Shown here one piece after another: positions 33,603 to 43,100 of a stretch of 64,000 nt of DNA. The position numbers and the translations under genes are program-made. The stretch spans positions 32,036 to 96,035 of the forward strand of contig NZ_BMHE01000016.1 of assembly GCF_014640555.1 (NCBI RefSeq), given 5' to 3'. The notes below the pieces were generated by a model. It had not been told where the DNA came from and ran no database searches. It saw nothing but the letters and a program-made list of their open reading frames with translations. Source of the stretch: Paenibacillus marchantiophytorum. Lineage in GTDB: Bacteria > Bacillota > Bacilli > Paenibacillales > NBRC-103111. Position 1 is the stretch's first letter; every line of letters starts with the position of its first letter.

Positions 33603-35264
33603 ATGGAAACGAAGAGCGTAACAAGCACTCCATCCAATTTCATTAAGAACATTGTAAACGAAGATTTGAAAACAGGCAAAGTCAGCCAGATCGTTACCCG
33701 ATTTCCCCCGGAGCCGAACGGTTACCTTCATATAGGGCATGCCAAATCGATTTGTCTTAACTTTGAACTTGCCGATGAATTTAAAGGTCTGACGAACCTG
33801 CGCTTCGATGACACGAATCCAGTTAAGGAAGATACGGAATATGTAGAATCCATCAAAGCAGATGTAGCGTGGCTAGGTTTCCAATGGGACGGATTGTTCT
33901 TTGCTTCGGATTATTTTGAGGAGATGTACAGACGCGCGGTTGTGTTGATTCGCAAAGGTTTGGCATACGTGGATGACCAAACAGCCGATCAAATCCGTGA
34001 AATGCGTGGAACACTGACGCAACCAGGTTCGAACAGTCCGCACCGTGATCGCTCCGTAGAAGAGAATCTTGCTTTGTTCGAACGCATGCGTGCGGGAGAA
34101 TTCAAAGACGGCGAGCGAGTCCTTCGGGCCAAAATCGATATGTCTTCACCGAATATCAACTTCCGCGATCCGATTCTGTATCGTGTCGTGCACGCTCACC
34201 ATCATAATACAGGCGATGCTTGGTGCATCTATCCGATGTACGCTTTCGCTCATCCGCTTGAGGATGCGATTGAGGGCGTTACGCACTCCATTTGTACACT
34301 GGAATTCGAGGATCAACGTCCATTCTACGACTGGGTGATTCGCGAGTGCGAGATGCCGAATGTCCCTAGACAGTACGAATTTGCCCGTCTGAACCTGACG
34401 AATACCGTGATGAGCAAAAGAAAGCTCAAACAACTCGTTGACGAGAAAGCCGTTGACGGTTGGGACGATCCGCGGATGCCGACCATCTCCGGCTTGCGCC
34501 GCAGAGGCTTTACGCCGGAAGCGATCCGCAATTTCGCCCGCGAAATCGGCGTTGCCCGCAGCAACAGCACGGTGGACGCGAAGATGCTGGACCATTTTAT
34601 CCGCGAGGATCTGAAATTAAAGGCGCTGCGCACCATGGGCGTGCTGAACCCGCTGAAAGTAGTCATCACCAACTATCCTGAGGATCAAGTGGAGATGCTG
34701 GAAGCCGAGAACAACTCCGAGAATCCGGAAATGGGCAATCGCCAAATTCCGTTCTCCCGCGAGATCTATATCGAGCAAGACGACTTCATGGAAAATCCGC
34801 CGAACAAATATTTCCGCTTATTTCCCGGCAACGAAGTGCGCTTGAAACATGCTTACTTCATTAAATGCAATGACTTCGTGAAGGATGAGAACGGCAACGT
34901 CGTTGAGCTTCACTGCACGTATGACGTGGAAACGAAGAGCGGCAGCGGCTTCACAGGCCGTAAAGTGAAAGGAACGATCCACTGGGTCGACGCGAAAAGC
35001 GCCGTACCTGCGGAGTTCCGCTTGTACGAACCACTTATTCTGGACGACTCGGAGGACGAGAATGCTACGTTCCTAGAGAACCTGAACCCGAACTCCATGC
35101 AAATCGTCAAAGGTTTCGTCGAAGACAACATGAAGCAAGCGAAGCCGCTGGATAAATTCCAATTTTTCCGCCATGGCTATTTCAACGTCGATCCCAAACA
35201 CACAACAAGTGAACAATTGGTGTTCAACTTGATTGTCTCTCTGAAAAGCTCGTTTGAAGTATAA
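33603..35264 (+). CDS. glnS: Glutaminyl-tRNA synthetase
   Basis: This 553-residue class I synthetase charges tRNA-Gln directly. It has RFPPEPNGYLHIGHAKS (HIGH motif) near residue 38, LRFDDTNPVKEDTEYV near 68, the KMSKS-equivalent VMSKRKL near 266, and the two C-terminal anticodon-binding beta barrels. Length equals that of the E. coli enzyme. GlnRS is unusual in Firmicutes, most of which use GluRS plus GatCAB, and points to an acquired lineage trait. It is monocistronic with a hairpin terminator at 35283-35323; I see no T-box upstream. Confidence 0.95.
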   Translation: METKSVTSTPSNFIKNIVNEDLKTGKVSQIVTRFPPEPNGYLHIGHAKSICLNFELADEFKGLTNLRFDDTNPVKEDTEYVESIKADVAWLGFQWDGLFFASDYFEEMYRRAVVLIRKGLAYVDDQTADQIREMRGTLTQPGSNSPHRDRSVEENLALFERMRAGEFKDGERVLRAKIDMSSPNINFRDPILYRVVHAHHHNTGDAWCIYPMYAFAHPLEDAIEGVTHSICTLEFEDQRPFYDWVIRECEMPNVPRQYEFARLNLTNTVMSKRKLKQLVDEKAVDGWDDPRMPTISGLRRRGFTPEAIRNFAREIGVARSNSTVDAKMLDHFIREDLKLKALRTMGVLNPLKVVITNYPEDQVEMLEAENNSENPEMGNRQIPFSREIYIEQDDFMENPPNKYFRLFPGNEVRLKHAYFIKCNDFVKDENGNVVELHCTYDVETKSGSGFTGRKVKGTIHWVDAKSAVPAEFRLYEPLILDDSEDENATFLENLNPNSMQIVKGFVEDNMKQAKPLDKFQFFRHGYFNVDPKHTTSEQLVFNLIVSLKSSFEV

Positions 35265-35282
35265 GCAGGAAACCATCCCGAT

Positions 35283-35323
35283 GAGGTTGTCTCAACAGTC
35301 CAAAATGACTGCGAGGCAGCCTC
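35283..35323 (+). terminator. glnS terminator
   Basis: GAGGTTGTCTC..CAGT pairs with ACTG.GAGGCAGCCTC, followed by TTCTGTTTT. Confidence 0.7.
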
Positions 35324-35499
35324 TTCTGTTTTAGAGGGTCTAGTAGGTGGACGGCTGAGAACAGGCAGAGTGAGAAGTTAAGCTATTCTTCAAATTCAAA
35401 TTCCTGTACTATTTGTGTAGAGAAGGACGAAAACAAGCCGCATGACGCGAAGTCATGTAGCATACATAGACACACGTCGCTGAGGAGAGTGCCGCCTGC

Positions 35500-36204
35500 A
35501 TGAATACCGTTCTGGTCGTAGATGATGATCTTAATATTTGCCGAATTACGAAGCTGTATTTGGAGAAGAGTGGCTATCTCGTGGTTACGGCCCATGATGG
35601 CGAGCAGGCGTTAACGCAGTTCGGGCAATTGGGCCCGGATTTCATCGTTCTTGATATTATGCTGCCCAAACGGGACGGCTGGTCGGTCTGTCAGATGATT
35701 CGGGCGAAAAGCGATGTGCCCATTCTGATGCTGACGGCAAGAGGTCACGTAGACGAGCGGATCGAGGGTTTGCAAATGGGCGCCGACGATTACTTGGTGA
35801 AACCTTTTGACCCGAATGAATTAGTGGCACGCGTCACTACGATTCTTCGCCGAACACAGCTTAGGACGGAAGCGGCCGCGCCTTCACACATCTATGAAGT
35901 CGGCAGCTTGCGCGTCGATGTGCTGTCTCACGAAGTCACCGTTGAAGGGCAGTCCGTAGCTTTGCCTAAGAAGGAGTATGAGCTGCTGCTATTTTTCATG
36001 CGCAATCCGAATCAAGTGTTCACGCGTGAAGATCTCATAGCGAAGATATGGGGTTGGGACTTCGAAGGCGAGGATCGGGTCGTCGACTTGTACATCAAAC
36101 GCTTGCGGCAGAAACTGTCTGCCCTCACAGAGCGCAAAGATGACTGGGCCATCCGCACCGTCTGGGGCGTAGGATATAAGTTCGAGGGACCTGAAGGATG
36201 CTGA
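35500..36204 (+). CDS. Response regulator, OmpR/PhoB family
   Basis: This 234-residue regulator has a receiver domain with VLVVDDDLNICR, phosphoacceptor Asp in FIVLDIMLPKRDGWS near residue 50 and switch Lys in DYLVKPFDP near 101. The C-terminal winged helix ends FEGEDRVVDLYIKRLRQKL. ATG 35500 lies downstream of GAGGAGAG. It overlaps its kinase by 7 bp. A plausible target is the secreted repeat-protein gene 60 bp downstream of the kinase. Confidence 0.9.
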   Translation: MNTVLVVDDDLNICRITKLYLEKSGYLVVTAHDGEQALTQFGQLGPDFIVLDIMLPKRDGWSVCQMIRAKSDVPILMLTARGHVDERIEGLQMGADDYLVKPFDPNELVARVTTILRRTQLRTEAAAPSHIYEVGSLRVDVLSHEVTVEGQSVALPKKEYELLLFFMRNPNQVFTREDLIAKIWGWDFEGEDRVVDLYIKRLRQKLSALTERKDDWAIRTVWGVGYKFEGPEGC

Positions 36205-37616
36205 ATTCCTTTTATAGAAAGCTATTATTTGTTTATATGTCGATCACCATTGTATCTATTCTGGCCATTTCCGGAACAATTGGCTATACCATGAATCAGC
36301 AGACGTATGAGCGCAGCGAGAAGCTTTTGTTGGAAAAGGTGGAGCAAGTGGATGAGCTGGCCAAAGGGTTGCTCGATGGTTCGACACTGTTGAAAGATTT
36401 CCGGAAGCAAATCAGTGCTATTGAGCGATCATCCAACGTCCGTGTTGCGGTAATTAAGCATCCCAAAGCGAATTTGGATAAAGTTCAATCCGTTGGCGAA
36501 ACCCCTGCGCGCAAGGAATGGGTGGATAAAGTGCTGGCGGGTAATCAGGTAACGGTACGGAGCAATTTTTCGCAAAATAATGCGATCAGAATGCTTATCG
36601 TTGGACGACCGGTTGTTCAGGATAGCAGTGTTATTGGGGGCATTTTCCTATATACGCCGATTGTTAGCATTCAAGGGACTATTAATGGAATCAATAAGGC
36701 GATTTTTGTAACCGCGATATCCGTTGCTTTGTTGGCGATAGCGGTGTTGTATTTTGTTTCGAGACATTTTGTGAAGCCGATTCAGTTGATGAGTAAAACT
36801 GCGGAAGCCTTGGCATTAGGGGACTTCAGCGGGAGGGTTCCTGTCAGAGGCAAGGATGAAATCGCCTCATTATCGGGCTCCCTGAATCGGATGGCCGGTA
36901 AGCTGCAGAAGGTAGAAGCAGGGCGCAAGCGATTCCTTTCGGAAATCTCCCATGAGCTGCGGACACCGCTGACGACGATTCGCGCTTCCTTGCAAGGGAT
37001 CACTGACGGGGTGGTGGAACCGGAAGATGCGAAGGAATTCATCGAAGTTTCCCTGCAAGAAACGCTGCGATTGAGCAGTTTGGTGGATGATCTGATGGAA
37101 CTGTCATCTTTTGAGGAGAAGCAGGTGAAGCTGAATCTGCAAGCGATGGACGTCACGGAAGTCATCGGGTTTGTCGTGACGCAGCTCAAGATGAAGGCGA
37201 AAGGAAAAGACATCGAGCTGCATGCGCAGGCTGAGGAGCCTTACATGGTTATGGCAGATGCAGATCGGCTGCGGCAAGTGTTCATTAATTTGCTGGATAA
37301 TGCCATCAACCATATTGATCAAGGAGCCCAAGCAGGGATTCGCGTGAAAAAGACCAAAAACGAGCGCTGGATCGAGGTCTGGGACAACGGTCCTGGTATC
37401 GCGCCGGAGAAGCTGCCGCATCTGTTCGATCGTTTTTATAAAGCGGATGAGAGCCGCAACATATCTGGTGCTGGTCTCGGTTTAACGATCTCTAAGCATA
37501 TTATTAAAGCGCATGGCGGGTCGATAAGAGTTGAGTCCAAGCTTCAGGCGGGGACTGTTTTTAAAATTTTTCTGCCCGCTGCGAATGTTTCGCCGCATGA
37601 CAAACTTATGACATAA
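36198..37616 (+). CDS. Sensor histidine kinase
   Basis: This 472-residue membrane kinase has helix 1 at about 7-29, an extracytoplasmic sensor of about 135 residues, helix 2 at about 165-187 and HAMP. HisKA follows with phosphoacceptor His in EISHELRTPLTTIRASL near 254, then HATPase with LLDNAINHI, the G1 box VWDNGPGIAPEK and the G2 box SGAGLGLTISKHI. All catalytic boxes are intact. It is translationally coupled to the response regulator, and the secreted repeat protein encoded next may be its target or its extracellular partner. Confidence 0.9.
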   Translation: MLNSFYRKLLFVYMSITIVSILAISGTIGYTMNQQTYERSEKLLLEKVEQVDELAKGLLDGSTLLKDFRKQISAIERSSNVRVAVIKHPKANLDKVQSVGETPARKEWVDKVLAGNQVTVRSNFSQNNAIRMLIVGRPVVQDSSVIGGIFLYTPIVSIQGTINGINKAIFVTAISVALLAIAVLYFVSRHFVKPIQLMSKTAEALALGDFSGRVPVRGKDEIASLSGSLNRMAGKLQKVEAGRKRFLSEISHELRTPLTTIRASLQGITDGVVEPEDAKEFIEVSLQETLRLSSLVDDLMELSSFEEKQVKLNLQAMDVTEVIGFVVTQLKMKAKGKDIELHAQAEEPYMVMADADRLRQVFINLLDNAINHIDQGAQAGIRVKKTKNERWIEVWDNGPGIAPEKLPHLFDRFYKADESRNISGAGLGLTISKHIIKAHGGSIRVESKLQAGTVFKIFLPAANVSPHDKLMT

Positions 37617-37678
37617 CTATCCAGTAAGATAGGGTTCGTAAGGTAAACATAGACGAAACGAATCGAGGCGTGATACTT

Positions 37679-38419
37679 ATGTTGAAAAAGTTAACAAGCT
37701 TAGCATTGTTGGGTGCAATTGTTTTATCCGTTCCGGTGGCAGCCTTTGCCGAAAGCGCACAAGGAAGCAAGACAGCTGCGACAACAAGTACATCACATCC
37801 TCTGAAACAGCTGCTGCAAGATAAGGCGCAAGCGCTAGGCATAGCAACAGACGGCAAAACCAATGAGCAAATCAAAACCGAGATTAAAGCTGCGCTTGCG
37901 GCTCAAAAGGCGGAGCATTTGAACAAAGCAGCTGCGAAGCTAGGGATTAGCACGGAGGGCAAAACGACGGAGCAATTGAAAGCTGCCATCAAGGATGCGG
38001 CCGAAGCAAAGCTGAAAGAGAAGGCAGTGAAGCTAGGGATTAGCACGGAAGGCAAAACGACGGAGCAATTGAAAGCTGCCATCAAGGATGCAGTCGAAGC
38101 AAAGCTGAAAGACAAAGCAGTGAAGCTTGGGGTCAGCACGGAAGGCAAAACCAACAAAGATATCGAGGCTGAGCTGAAAGCAGCGGGTTTAACGAGGCTG
38201 AAAGAAAAAGCGGTCAAAGCGGGCATTGCAACCGATGGTTTGACAGCTAAAGAAATACGTGCAGCGTTAAAGGCTGGAAGAGAAGCTAAGCAAGCAACAG
38301 CTGTAAACAAGAAAGCAGCGAAGCTGGGCATCTCCACGGAAGGCAAAACGACAGCGCAAGTATTTGCTGAAGTTGAGAGTGCTTTGAAAGCGAAATGGGA
38401 GAAGAAAGCTCAGAAATAA
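37679..38419 (+). CDS. Secreted protein built of 31-residue Lys/Ala-rich repeats
   Basis: This 246-residue exported protein has a signal peptide (LKKLTSLALLGAIVLSVPVAAFA) followed by about six helical repeats with consensus KLGISTEGKTTEQLKAAIKD. The two best-preserved units are 93 bp apart and nearly identical in DNA (starting at 37937 and 38030), with a third at 38123, so they arose recently by tandem duplication. It is strongly basic and lacks Cys. ATG 37679 is preferred over GTG 37670 because GAGG lies 10 bp before it. A possible cell-wall-binding or stress-buffering role is inference. A terminator follows at 38430-38466. Confidence 0.75.
   Translation: MLKKLTSLALLGAIVLSVPVAAFAESAQGSKTAATTSTSHPLKQLLQDKAQALGIATDGKTNEQIKTEIKAALAAQKAEHLNKAAAKLGISTEGKTTEQLKAAIKDAAEAKLKEKAVKLGISTEGKTTEQLKAAIKDAVEAKLKDKAVKLGVSTEGKTNKDIEAELKAAGLTRLKEKAVKAGIATDGLTAKEIRAALKAGREAKQATAVNKKAAKLGISTEGKTTAQVFAEVESALKAKWEKKAQK
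37937..38215 (+). repeat. 93-bp coding tandem repeat
   Basis: Units beginning at 37937, 38030 and 38123 within the secreted repeat-protein gene. The first two are almost identical and the third is more diverged. Confidence 0.8.
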
Positions 38420-38429
38420 TTGGATTCGG

Positions 38430-38466
38430 AAACAAACCTCGAGGGTGATCTCGGGGTTTGTTTTTT
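38430..38466 (+). terminator. Terminator of the repeat-protein gene
   Basis: AAACAAACCTCGAG pairs with CTCGGGGTTTGTTT, followed by TTTT. Confidence 0.8.
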
Positions 38467-38566
38467 TACCACAATTGTTTATGGGTTTGGGGTGAGCGAA
38501 GTTTTCCCCGTATTTACTGACGTCCACCGCAGACTTCGCTTTAGGGGTTTTTGGTCTCAGAGGGCA

Positions 38567-38772
38567 TCTAATGAACTGTAGCATGCTTATAGACCGGAAA
38601 ATAGCTACTTTGGCGATTTAATGAACTGGATTAACGCTATAGAGCAAATTTTAGGCGGGAAGGTGATCATTTGCTTGAAATAACAAATCAGGGATTCATT
38701 AGAATTTCAGAATGGGCGATTTTGACCGAATATAGGGTATTGAGTTCGTTGGGGGGCTTGGGTTTGCCTCAA
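38567..38772. repeat. Dispersed intergenic repeat, copy 2
   Basis: The counterpart of 4605-4805 in the same orientation, 34 kb away. It contains TAATGAACTG twice with the same 50-bp spacing. It fills most of the 393-bp gap between the repeat-protein gene and the AlkZ-like gene. No coding potential is seen. Confidence 0.7.
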
Positions 38773-38812
38773 GGTGCATGGACTGGATGACCTGCCGCAG
38801 GCTAGGTTTTTC

Positions 38813-39910
38813 TTAGTATGAGATGCGAATGTCCCTTGTTTGGGCATCGGGTGCGATGAAATCAAACAGCTGGGCAGCTTCGGCCTGGATAGCCGCTAGT
38901 TGTTCTTCCGCGATGGGTCGAAATAGCGTAATGGTCAAGGTGGCTGTTTGGCGCTTCTGTGCTACCGACCAAATACCGCAAACAAATCCGTCAACCAGCA
39001 GTGTGGCGCGAATGATGCCATTCTCAGTGAAGACCAGAGGCTTATCTTCATCTGCAAGGATGCGCGTGCGATCTTCGTAAGACAGGAGCATATTGTCGAA
39101 CTCCGACAGAAAGCGCGGCGGGGCTGGGGCTGTTGGGTCCGGCCGCGGGGCGTCCGGGAGGTCGAACAGTTCCTGGCCTTGCTCATCGCGAAAGGTGAGC
39201 AAGCTCGGGCGCAGCTGCTCGATGATCTCGCGCAGCCGAGTAAGCCCGGACCATACCTGCATATCCTTGACGGATGCAGGTCCGAAGGCCGCCAAGTAGC
39301 GCAGCAGCATGGCGGCAAGGTCTGGGCCTTCGGCGAGCGGGCGGCCCAGCCAAGCCTCCGCCGTGGTGTGGGCGGCCTGGCCGCTGCTGCCCCAGATGCC
39401 GCGCGGCGGCACCTGAACAAGCGGCAAGCGGCAGCGCACCGCTTGCGATAAGGCTGTGGCATCGCTTTGCGGCCACAGGGCTTGCATGCGCTTGCCGAGC
39501 TCACTGAAGGTGAGCGGCTGCTGGTCCAGGAGCGCTCGCCCGGCGGCGGCGAGCGCGTCCAGATCCAGTTCGGCGAGTTTCTTGCCGAACGCGCCTTTCA
39601 AGCCGCGCTCCTGCACCGGCTGCAGGAGCGGGCGCAGCGTCACGCAGTCGTCTGCCGTGACGAGGTGGAGCGTTGAGCGCATGAGAGCGATGCGCACAAC
39701 GCTCCGATCCATGAGGAGCTGCGACAACTCCTCATGCCGGAAGTGCTGCAGCCGAGTCCACAACGCCACGTAGGGTGGGTTAGGAGCCTGGGCCTGCAGC
39801 CCGACCAGATGCTCGACCGCTGCGCGAACGGGCAAGTTCGAGCGGATTAAGAGCAGTTGCCGAGCGAGCAGGGCTCGGTTTAGCGCTCGGGTGCTTAAAG
39901 TAAATGTCAT
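38813..39910 (-). CDS. Winged-helix DNA-binding protein of the HTH_42 (AlkZ-like) family
   Basis: This 365-residue protein belongs to the HTH_42 family, whose studied member AlkZ is a DNA glycosylase that removes bulky N-alkyl lesions and unhooks crosslinks. The catalytic Q-x-Q motif is present as VGLQAQAPNPPYVALW near residue 37. RSTLHLVTADDC near 78, a winged-helix region near 190-240 and a beta-barrel-like C-terminus (LLVDGFVCGIW) fit the family. It stands alone. The coding DNA is highly GC-rich. A repair role is inferred; substrate specificity cannot be read. Confidence 0.82.
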   Translation of the reverse strand: MTFTLSTRALNRALLARQLLLIRSNLPVRAAVEHLVGLQAQAPNPPYVALWTRLQHFRHEELSQLLMDRSVVRIALMRSTLHLVTADDCVTLRPLLQPVQERGLKGAFGKKLAELDLDALAAAGRALLDQQPLTFSELGKRMQALWPQSDATALSQAVRCRLPLVQVPPRGIWGSSGQAAHTTAEAWLGRPLAEGPDLAAMLLRYLAAFGPASVKDMQVWSGLTRLREIIEQLRPSLLTFRDEQGQELFDLPDAPRPDPTAPAPPRFLSEFDNMLLSYEDRTRILADEDKPLVFTENGIIRATLLVDGFVCGIWSVAQKRQTATLTITLFRPIAEEQLAAIQAEAAQLFDFIAPDAQTRDIRISY

Positions 39911-40103
39911 AGGAACACGATCCTTTGATGGAGAGTAGTAAGTTCAGTATAGTGTGTGAACCCTGACAACTATCTGTCAGGGTTGAAGGAATTGCATCCA
40001 TAAAGGAATTATAAAATTTCCTTAATACTCCTATCATTCCCTTTAAAATCTAGTATAATTACTAAAGTTTACTAGTTTTTTATACTCATCAGGGGGAATG
40101 GCA

Positions 40104-43100
40104 ATGACAATACGTAAATCTCGATGGACCGTTTTTCTACTTATTTTGACAATGATGTTTAGCGTCATTATCCCCGTATCTGCTTCAGCAGATGCACAAA
40201 CGAATCTCGGTGATACGCTAGATTCCTACGCTAAAACAGAGATTGATTCGCTTGTAGCCAAAGGCATTATTTCGGGCTACGCAGATGGCAGCTTTCAACC
40301 GCGTAAAGCGATCACGAGAGCAGAACTGGCCAAAATTCTTGTTCTTTCCTTAGGTCTGAAAGAAGATGCTGCGAAAGCAGAGTCTTTCAGCGATGTAAAT
40401 ACATCCAGTTGGTATCGTGGCTATGTCGGGGCTTTGGTGGCTTCTGGCATCACACAGGGAACCTCGCCAACGACCTTTGCACCAGATGCTAACGTGACGC
40501 GTGAAGAACTGGTTGTGTTCTTTATTCGTGCTTTTGGATTGGAGAAAACCGCCAGCCAATTGACGGCATCTGCCGCTTTTGCTGACAAAGAGCAAATTGC
40601 TGAATGGGCACAAGGGCATGTCGCCCTCGCTTCCCAAATCGGCTTTATCAGCGGCTCTGATGATGGAAATGGGAGCAGCCGGTTTAATCCCAAAGATAAC
40701 GCTGAGCGCCAAGCTTTGGCAAGACTAGCCTATGAATTCACGCAGCATGCTTCTCAGTATGTAGATAAAGCGAAGAAATTGGCTGCAGCCCAGCACCCGT
40801 CTCCGATTAAATCGGTGTCTGTTGTGAACAACACGAGCGTAGAAGTGACATTTTCGTCCGAGTTGACGACGATTTCCAAAGAGGAATTTGCTTTTGATCA
40901 GGATCTAAAAGTAGTGGACATTGCCTTTAAAGCAGGCAGCAAATCCATTGTTGTTTTAACAACTTCCGCTCAAAAGAAGGATACTTCCTACAAGCTTTCA
41001 TATAAGGGAGTAGCCGTAGATCAAGTTTTGATTGGCGCAGAAGCCGCATTCTTTGGCGGCGGTGGTGGTGGTGGTGGTTTTGGCGGAGGCGGAGCGCCTG
41101 CAGCGCCCACAGTGGCTCAGCAGCTAGCTAGCGGCAAGGCATTAACTTCAATTACCATTAGTGCTTCTGGTACATATGGTCCAACGAGCGGTGCAACAAC
41201 TGTTGAAAATCTAACCGTTGATCCGGGTCCAACCGGTGAAGTTACGCTTAATAACATTACTGTGCAAAATTTAGAAATTCGCTCTGGAGCTGTTAGCTCG
41301 ATTAAATTATTAAATACGCTTGTTCATTTACTTAGAGTAAATGCGATAAATAATGGAAATCAAGTCGTGCGTGTTGTTGTCTTAGGCAGGACTGTCGTCA
41401 CAGATACAGAAGTGAGTTCTCAGGCTGTTCTAGAATCCTCCGCTATGGATGGAACCCTGGGGAGAATCAAGATTCTTTCCGCGGCAACAGGAAAAGAAGT
41501 TAGATTTAGAGGGAATATTGACGGGGAAATCACTGTGGAGGCGCCGGATACGACGATTCAGATTGATCCTCCAAGCGTAGGCAATGCGCTTCCAACCGTA
41601 ATCAAATCCTTAAAATTGAAAAGCGGATTAACAGGTACACGACTCCAACTCGGAGCGGGGACTAACTTAAAAGCAATTACGACGGATACGACTATTGCGC
41701 TTACTGGTGATCCTGAGACCGTATGGAACCTATCTAAAAATAATCCGATGTTGGAAGTTGGTAATCAAGTCAAATCAGAGGCAATTAAGCTTGCAAATCA
41801 AGCGATTCAAACGGTTATTGGCTACGGTTCAGATATTTCTGCTCACAGGGATAAAATAACTTTAGCTGAAAATGCAGTGGCAACAGCCAAGAAATTTGGA
41901 GCTTTTGATTTTGAGATTACTGGTCAATATGATCTTGAAAGAATTTCATTCGAAGAACAAGTGAAAGACGTGCAATTACAGTTCCAAGGAGAGGACTTAG
42001 CTTCTTCAGTTACACAAGCCTTTACCTTCCCGCAATTAAGTGGCATGGAAATAACAACTATTTGGCGTACAGATCGGCCAGATCTTGTTTCTCCATTTGG
42101 TCCAATTAAGAGACCGGCATCGGGAGCAGGAGATGCAGCGGTAAAAGTAATAGCTAGTTTTTTCAAGAAATCCTTCTCGATAAATAAGTATTTCGATATT
42201 ACGGTCAAACAATATAAGGCTGAGGTTAAAAGCATGATAAGCTTACGTGATGATTTGGTTTTGGTTGAATTCAATCATCCTGTAGCGAATTCCAATTCAG
42301 CAGACTTCCAGTTCGATAATGGACTGCAAGTCCAGAAAGTTTCACAGTACCCACAATTGACTCAGTATGCTTTGTTAACGGTAAACACTCAAAAAAGTGG
42401 AACGACTTACAACGTTTCTTATAAACAGGAGAATACTCAAGTATCTTTCGTAGGAAATGTAACAAACACTTGCTCATCGACAACATGCCCTATGCCGATT
42501 TCTGCACCAGTAGCACAGATTCCCTTGCCGGGTGTCAACGTTCCGGGTATTGTAGGGGGATTTGTCTATGAACAGACGGAATCATCAGGGTTGCGGGGGA
42601 TTTCGAATACAACCGTAGAACTTGTTGGAACCAATTTAACAACTCAAACGAATGCAGTTGGATTTTATAGTTTTGATCAGATTACACCAGGTACACCATA
42701 TTCCATTTCTGTCTCTAAGGGAAAAGAATATTCAAGATATGAGACTAATAAGTTTACCATCGCTTCAGGAGAACCTTTCCAAGTTGTGGGAATCTACCTA
42801 CATACAGCACCTAAACCTGTTACAGATTTAAAAGTCCAAAATATTGGCTCAACAGCCACATCTATTTGGTGGAATCTGGGCTGGCGTGATCCGGAAGTTA
42901 AAACTACGTACAAAATTTATAAAAATGGTGTAGAAGTAGCTGTTTTTCCACTGGCAGTTATGTATAGTCTGGGTGTGTTAGAGCCAAATAAGGACTATAC
43001 GTATGGAGTTAAAGTCTGCAATGATGTAGGTTGCTCAGCATCAACCGAAATTTCGTTTAAGACACCTCTGGCTCTACAGATTGATGCGATTAAACCTTAT

